Positions 5,930-6,859 of a DNA stretch of 6,859 nt are shown here, in pieces. Both the position numbers and the translations under genes were made by a program. The notes under the pieces are model-generated. The model worked only from the letters and a program-made list of their open reading frames with translations. It was not told where the DNA came from and did no database searches. This DNA is from Candidatus Omnitrophota bacterium (GTDB lineage Bacteria; Omnitrophota; Gorgyraeia; Gygaellales; Profunditerraquicolaceae): the NCBI GenBank assembly GCA_018818365.1, contig JAHISH010000114.1, forward strand, positions 1 to 6,859, written 5' to 3'. The number at the start of each line of letters is the position of its first letter. Position 1 is the first letter of the stretch.

Positions 5930-6505
5930 TTACGTTGCGCAGTTAATACACGGACCACCATGATAAGGACAAGTGATGCAAGGACGGGCATCATATGCCC
6001 TAAGACAAGCCTCATCGTCTGGGTGACAATACCACTCGGTGGGTGTTGGCTCTGGAGGTGGTTCTTCTGGAGGTGGTTCTTCTGGAGGCGGCGGAAGACT
6101 TCCACATGGATTTATTGGTGGCGCAGAATCAAAAGAATATACGGCTTTCGCACTCACGCAGGCATTTACGCCAGCCGGAGGAGAACACGTGCCACTTCCG
6201 GCAGCAGCAATAGTAACCTCTACATAATGTATTCCCGGGGGTAAATCCGGCTCTGTAATATGCCCGCCGCTTTTGCAGAGGTATTTGGTAGCTGGTGCCT
6301 CCCAACTCCCCAACCGTAGCTTTTCAAGCGTATAATTAATTGCTGCCTGCGTAGCGTATTGCGACTGGATACGGCTGACCTGGTGATGCGTTAAGCGCGA
6401 TTGGCTATTCATCATGCCGAGGATAACGTTTATAAGTGCCGTGATCACGATAATAGTCGCAATGACAATAACTAAAACGACCCCTCTTGAACTCTCTTTA
6501 GGCAT
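5930..6505 (-). CDS. PilX/GspK-like minor pilin with Pro-rich and Cys-rich C-terminus
   Basis: The 191-residue protein begins with a short basic leader (MPKESSRG), then a long hydrophobic helix (about 9-32) and an amphipathic stretch with QYATQAAINYTLEKLR (49-64), as in PilX/GspK-type minor pilins. A prepilin peptidase cut after Gly8 is plausible; the usual Glu5 of major pilins is absent, as in GspK. After a small globular part (about 70-135) come a proline-glutamate repeat (138-155, PPPEE units) and a tail with six cysteines, including CITC (176-179) and CINC (186-189). There are ten cysteines in total, unusual for an exported pilin. GAGG lies 4-5 nt before the ATG, which overlaps the upstream winged-helix gene by 8 bp. 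It would sit in the inner membrane or at the pilus tip. The family call is good; the role of the tail is unknown. Confidence 0.8.
   Translation of the reverse strand: MPKESSRGVVLVIVIATIIVITALINVILGMMNSQSRLTHHQVSRIQSQYATQAAINYTLEKLRLGSWEAPATKYLCKSGGHITEPDLPPGIHYVEVTIAAAGSGTCSPPAGVNACVSAKAVYSFDSAPPINPCGSLPPPPEEPPPEEPPPEPTPTEWYCHPDDEACLRAYDARPCITCPYHGGPCINCAT
6054..6091. repeat. 15-bp tandem repeat encoding PPPEE units
   Basis: Two identical 15-bp units, GGAGGTGGTTCTTCT on the plus strand, are followed by a partial third unit ending in GGAGGCGG. On the coding strand they give in-frame proline-proline-proline-glutamate-glutamate units of the minor pilin. Because the unit is a multiple of three, copy-number change would lengthen or shorten the linker without breaking the frame. 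Confidence 0.9.
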
Positions 6506-6704
6506 CTTTCCTCAGGCTTATGGTGTACTCATCATTGTGCTGCTGCAACAGGACATGCCCTTCCCTGGCCAGCCACCCCAGGCTCATCAGGACATTCTCC
6601 CGCGGACGGCCCAACCCCTTGAGCAAAACCGAAAGCGTTACATCTCCGTACTGATCAAGATAGTGCCAAATCTCCCCTGCGACAATACCTATCTCGGTGA
6701 TCAT
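6498..6704 (-). CDS. Small winged-helix protein (DUF2582-like)
   Basis: A 68-residue protein resembling the DUF2582 winged helix-turn-helix family. Visible features are the IGxxAGxIWxYL-like first helix (6-16), a short TLSVLLKGLG segment (23-32) and the conserved VLMSLGWLAREGHV (38-51), followed by a beta wing ending in EYTISL. Members are small stand-alone proteins presumed to bind DNA or act as adaptors; the target is not known. The start is firm: GGAGGT lies 8 nt before the ATG. It is the first gene after a near-consensus promoter. Its last codons overlap the minor pilin start by 8 bp, so the two are probably translated together. A regulatory role for pilin expression is inference. Confidence 0.8.
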   Translation of the reverse strand: MITEIGIVAGEIWHYLDQYGDVTLSVLLKGLGRPRENVLMSLGWLAREGHVLLQQHNDEYTISLRKDA

Positions 6705-6712
6705 TTGATGGT

Positions 6713-6718
6713 ACCTCC
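6713..6718 (-). promoter_or_regulatory. Strong ribosome binding site of the winged-helix gene
   Basis: GGAGGT on the minus strand, 8 nt before the ATG at 6704, is a near-perfect Shine-Dalgarno. It fixes the start of this small gene and supports it being really translated. Confidence 0.8.
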
Positions 6719-6753
6719 GTGGTTAAAATATTCTTCCATTGCGTATTGATGAT

Positions 6754-6782
6754 ATTATATGTATAAAATTTTTAAAGGTCAA
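6754..6782 (-). promoter_or_regulatory. Near-consensus sigma-70 promoter of the winged-helix/minor pilin unit
   Basis: On the minus strand, TTGACC (6782-6777) and TATAAT (6759-6754) are separated by exactly 17 bp: a 5/6 match at -35 and a perfect -10. The spacer is very AT-rich. Transcription would start near 6747, giving a leader of about 43 nt that includes the strong ribosome binding site. The remaining upstream sequence (6783-6859) holds no gene that I can support. Confidence 0.8.
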
Positions 6783-6859
6783 ATGTTTTTTCTATTCAAG
6801 ACGTTTCTTTTACGCATCGAAGAGCGGCTATATATAGGTAAACCGCTTACGATAAAATA

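Noticed and set aside
5917..6105. Second minus-strand frame inside the minor pilin gene
   Set aside because: It is a shifted reading of the repeat and tail region with no ribosome binding site; the pilin frame has a proper start and family features.
6039..6227. Plus-strand open frame rich in Gly and Ser
   Set aside because: It is the antisense of the proline-glutamate repeat in the minor pilin and has no start context or family resemblance.
6817..6849. Palindrome CTATATATAG flanked by AGCGG and CCGCT
   Set aside because: The stem is only five base pairs with a 15-16 nt loop and no U-run; too weak to call a terminator or operator at the window edge.

Overview
The window carries most of a type IV pilus (or closely related type II secretion-like) assembly locus, with every recognisable gene on the minus strand. 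It looks like a Gram-negative bacterium, because the locus encodes an outer-membrane secretin and a periplasmic PilO/PilP-type alignment complex. The fused PilM-PilN protein, the GspB-like PilP, the short secretin and the small DUF2582-like winged-helix protein suggest an uncultivated PVC-side lineage such as Omnitrophota. That placement is inferred from gene style only and is weak.

Read in the direction of transcription (from 6859 down to 1), there are two units. Unit 1 has a near-consensus sigma-70 promoter (TTGACC, 17 bp, TATAAT). It encodes a 68-aa winged-helix protein with a strong ribosome binding site, overlapping by 8 bp a 191-aa PilX/GspK-like minor pilin. The pilin has a proline-glutamate repeat and a cysteine-rich tail. 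A gene-free stretch of about 240 bp follows. It contains a second good promoter (TTGACA, 17 bp, TTTAAT) and a pair of 10-bp direct repeats.

Unit 2 is a tightly coupled operon: a 71-aa excisionase/MerR-type helix-turn-helix protein, a PilM-PilN fusion, PilO, a PilP/GspB-like protein and a PilQ/GspD-type secretin. Three of its four junctions are 4-nt ATGA overlaps and the fourth is a 5-nt gap. After the secretin comes a roughly 100-nt spacer with a long GC-rich hairpin, then a PilB/GspE-type assembly ATPase. The ATPase runs off the left edge of the window after 375 codons, just past the Walker A and Asp-box motifs.

Together these genes would build an envelope-spanning machine. PilB powers pilin polymerisation at the inner membrane; PilM-PilN, PilO and PilP link the cytoplasmic motor to the secretin; the secretin is the outer-membrane exit; the PilX-like protein is a candidate minor pilin. 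The most interesting points are the covalent PilM-PilN fusion, which gives a GspL-like layout; the predicted cyclic-di-GMP-binding MshEN motifs in the ATPase; the DNA-binding protein translationally coupled to the head of the machinery operon; and the paired CxxC motifs at the pilin C-terminus. I see no tRNA, rRNA, CRISPR array, insertion sequence or integration site.
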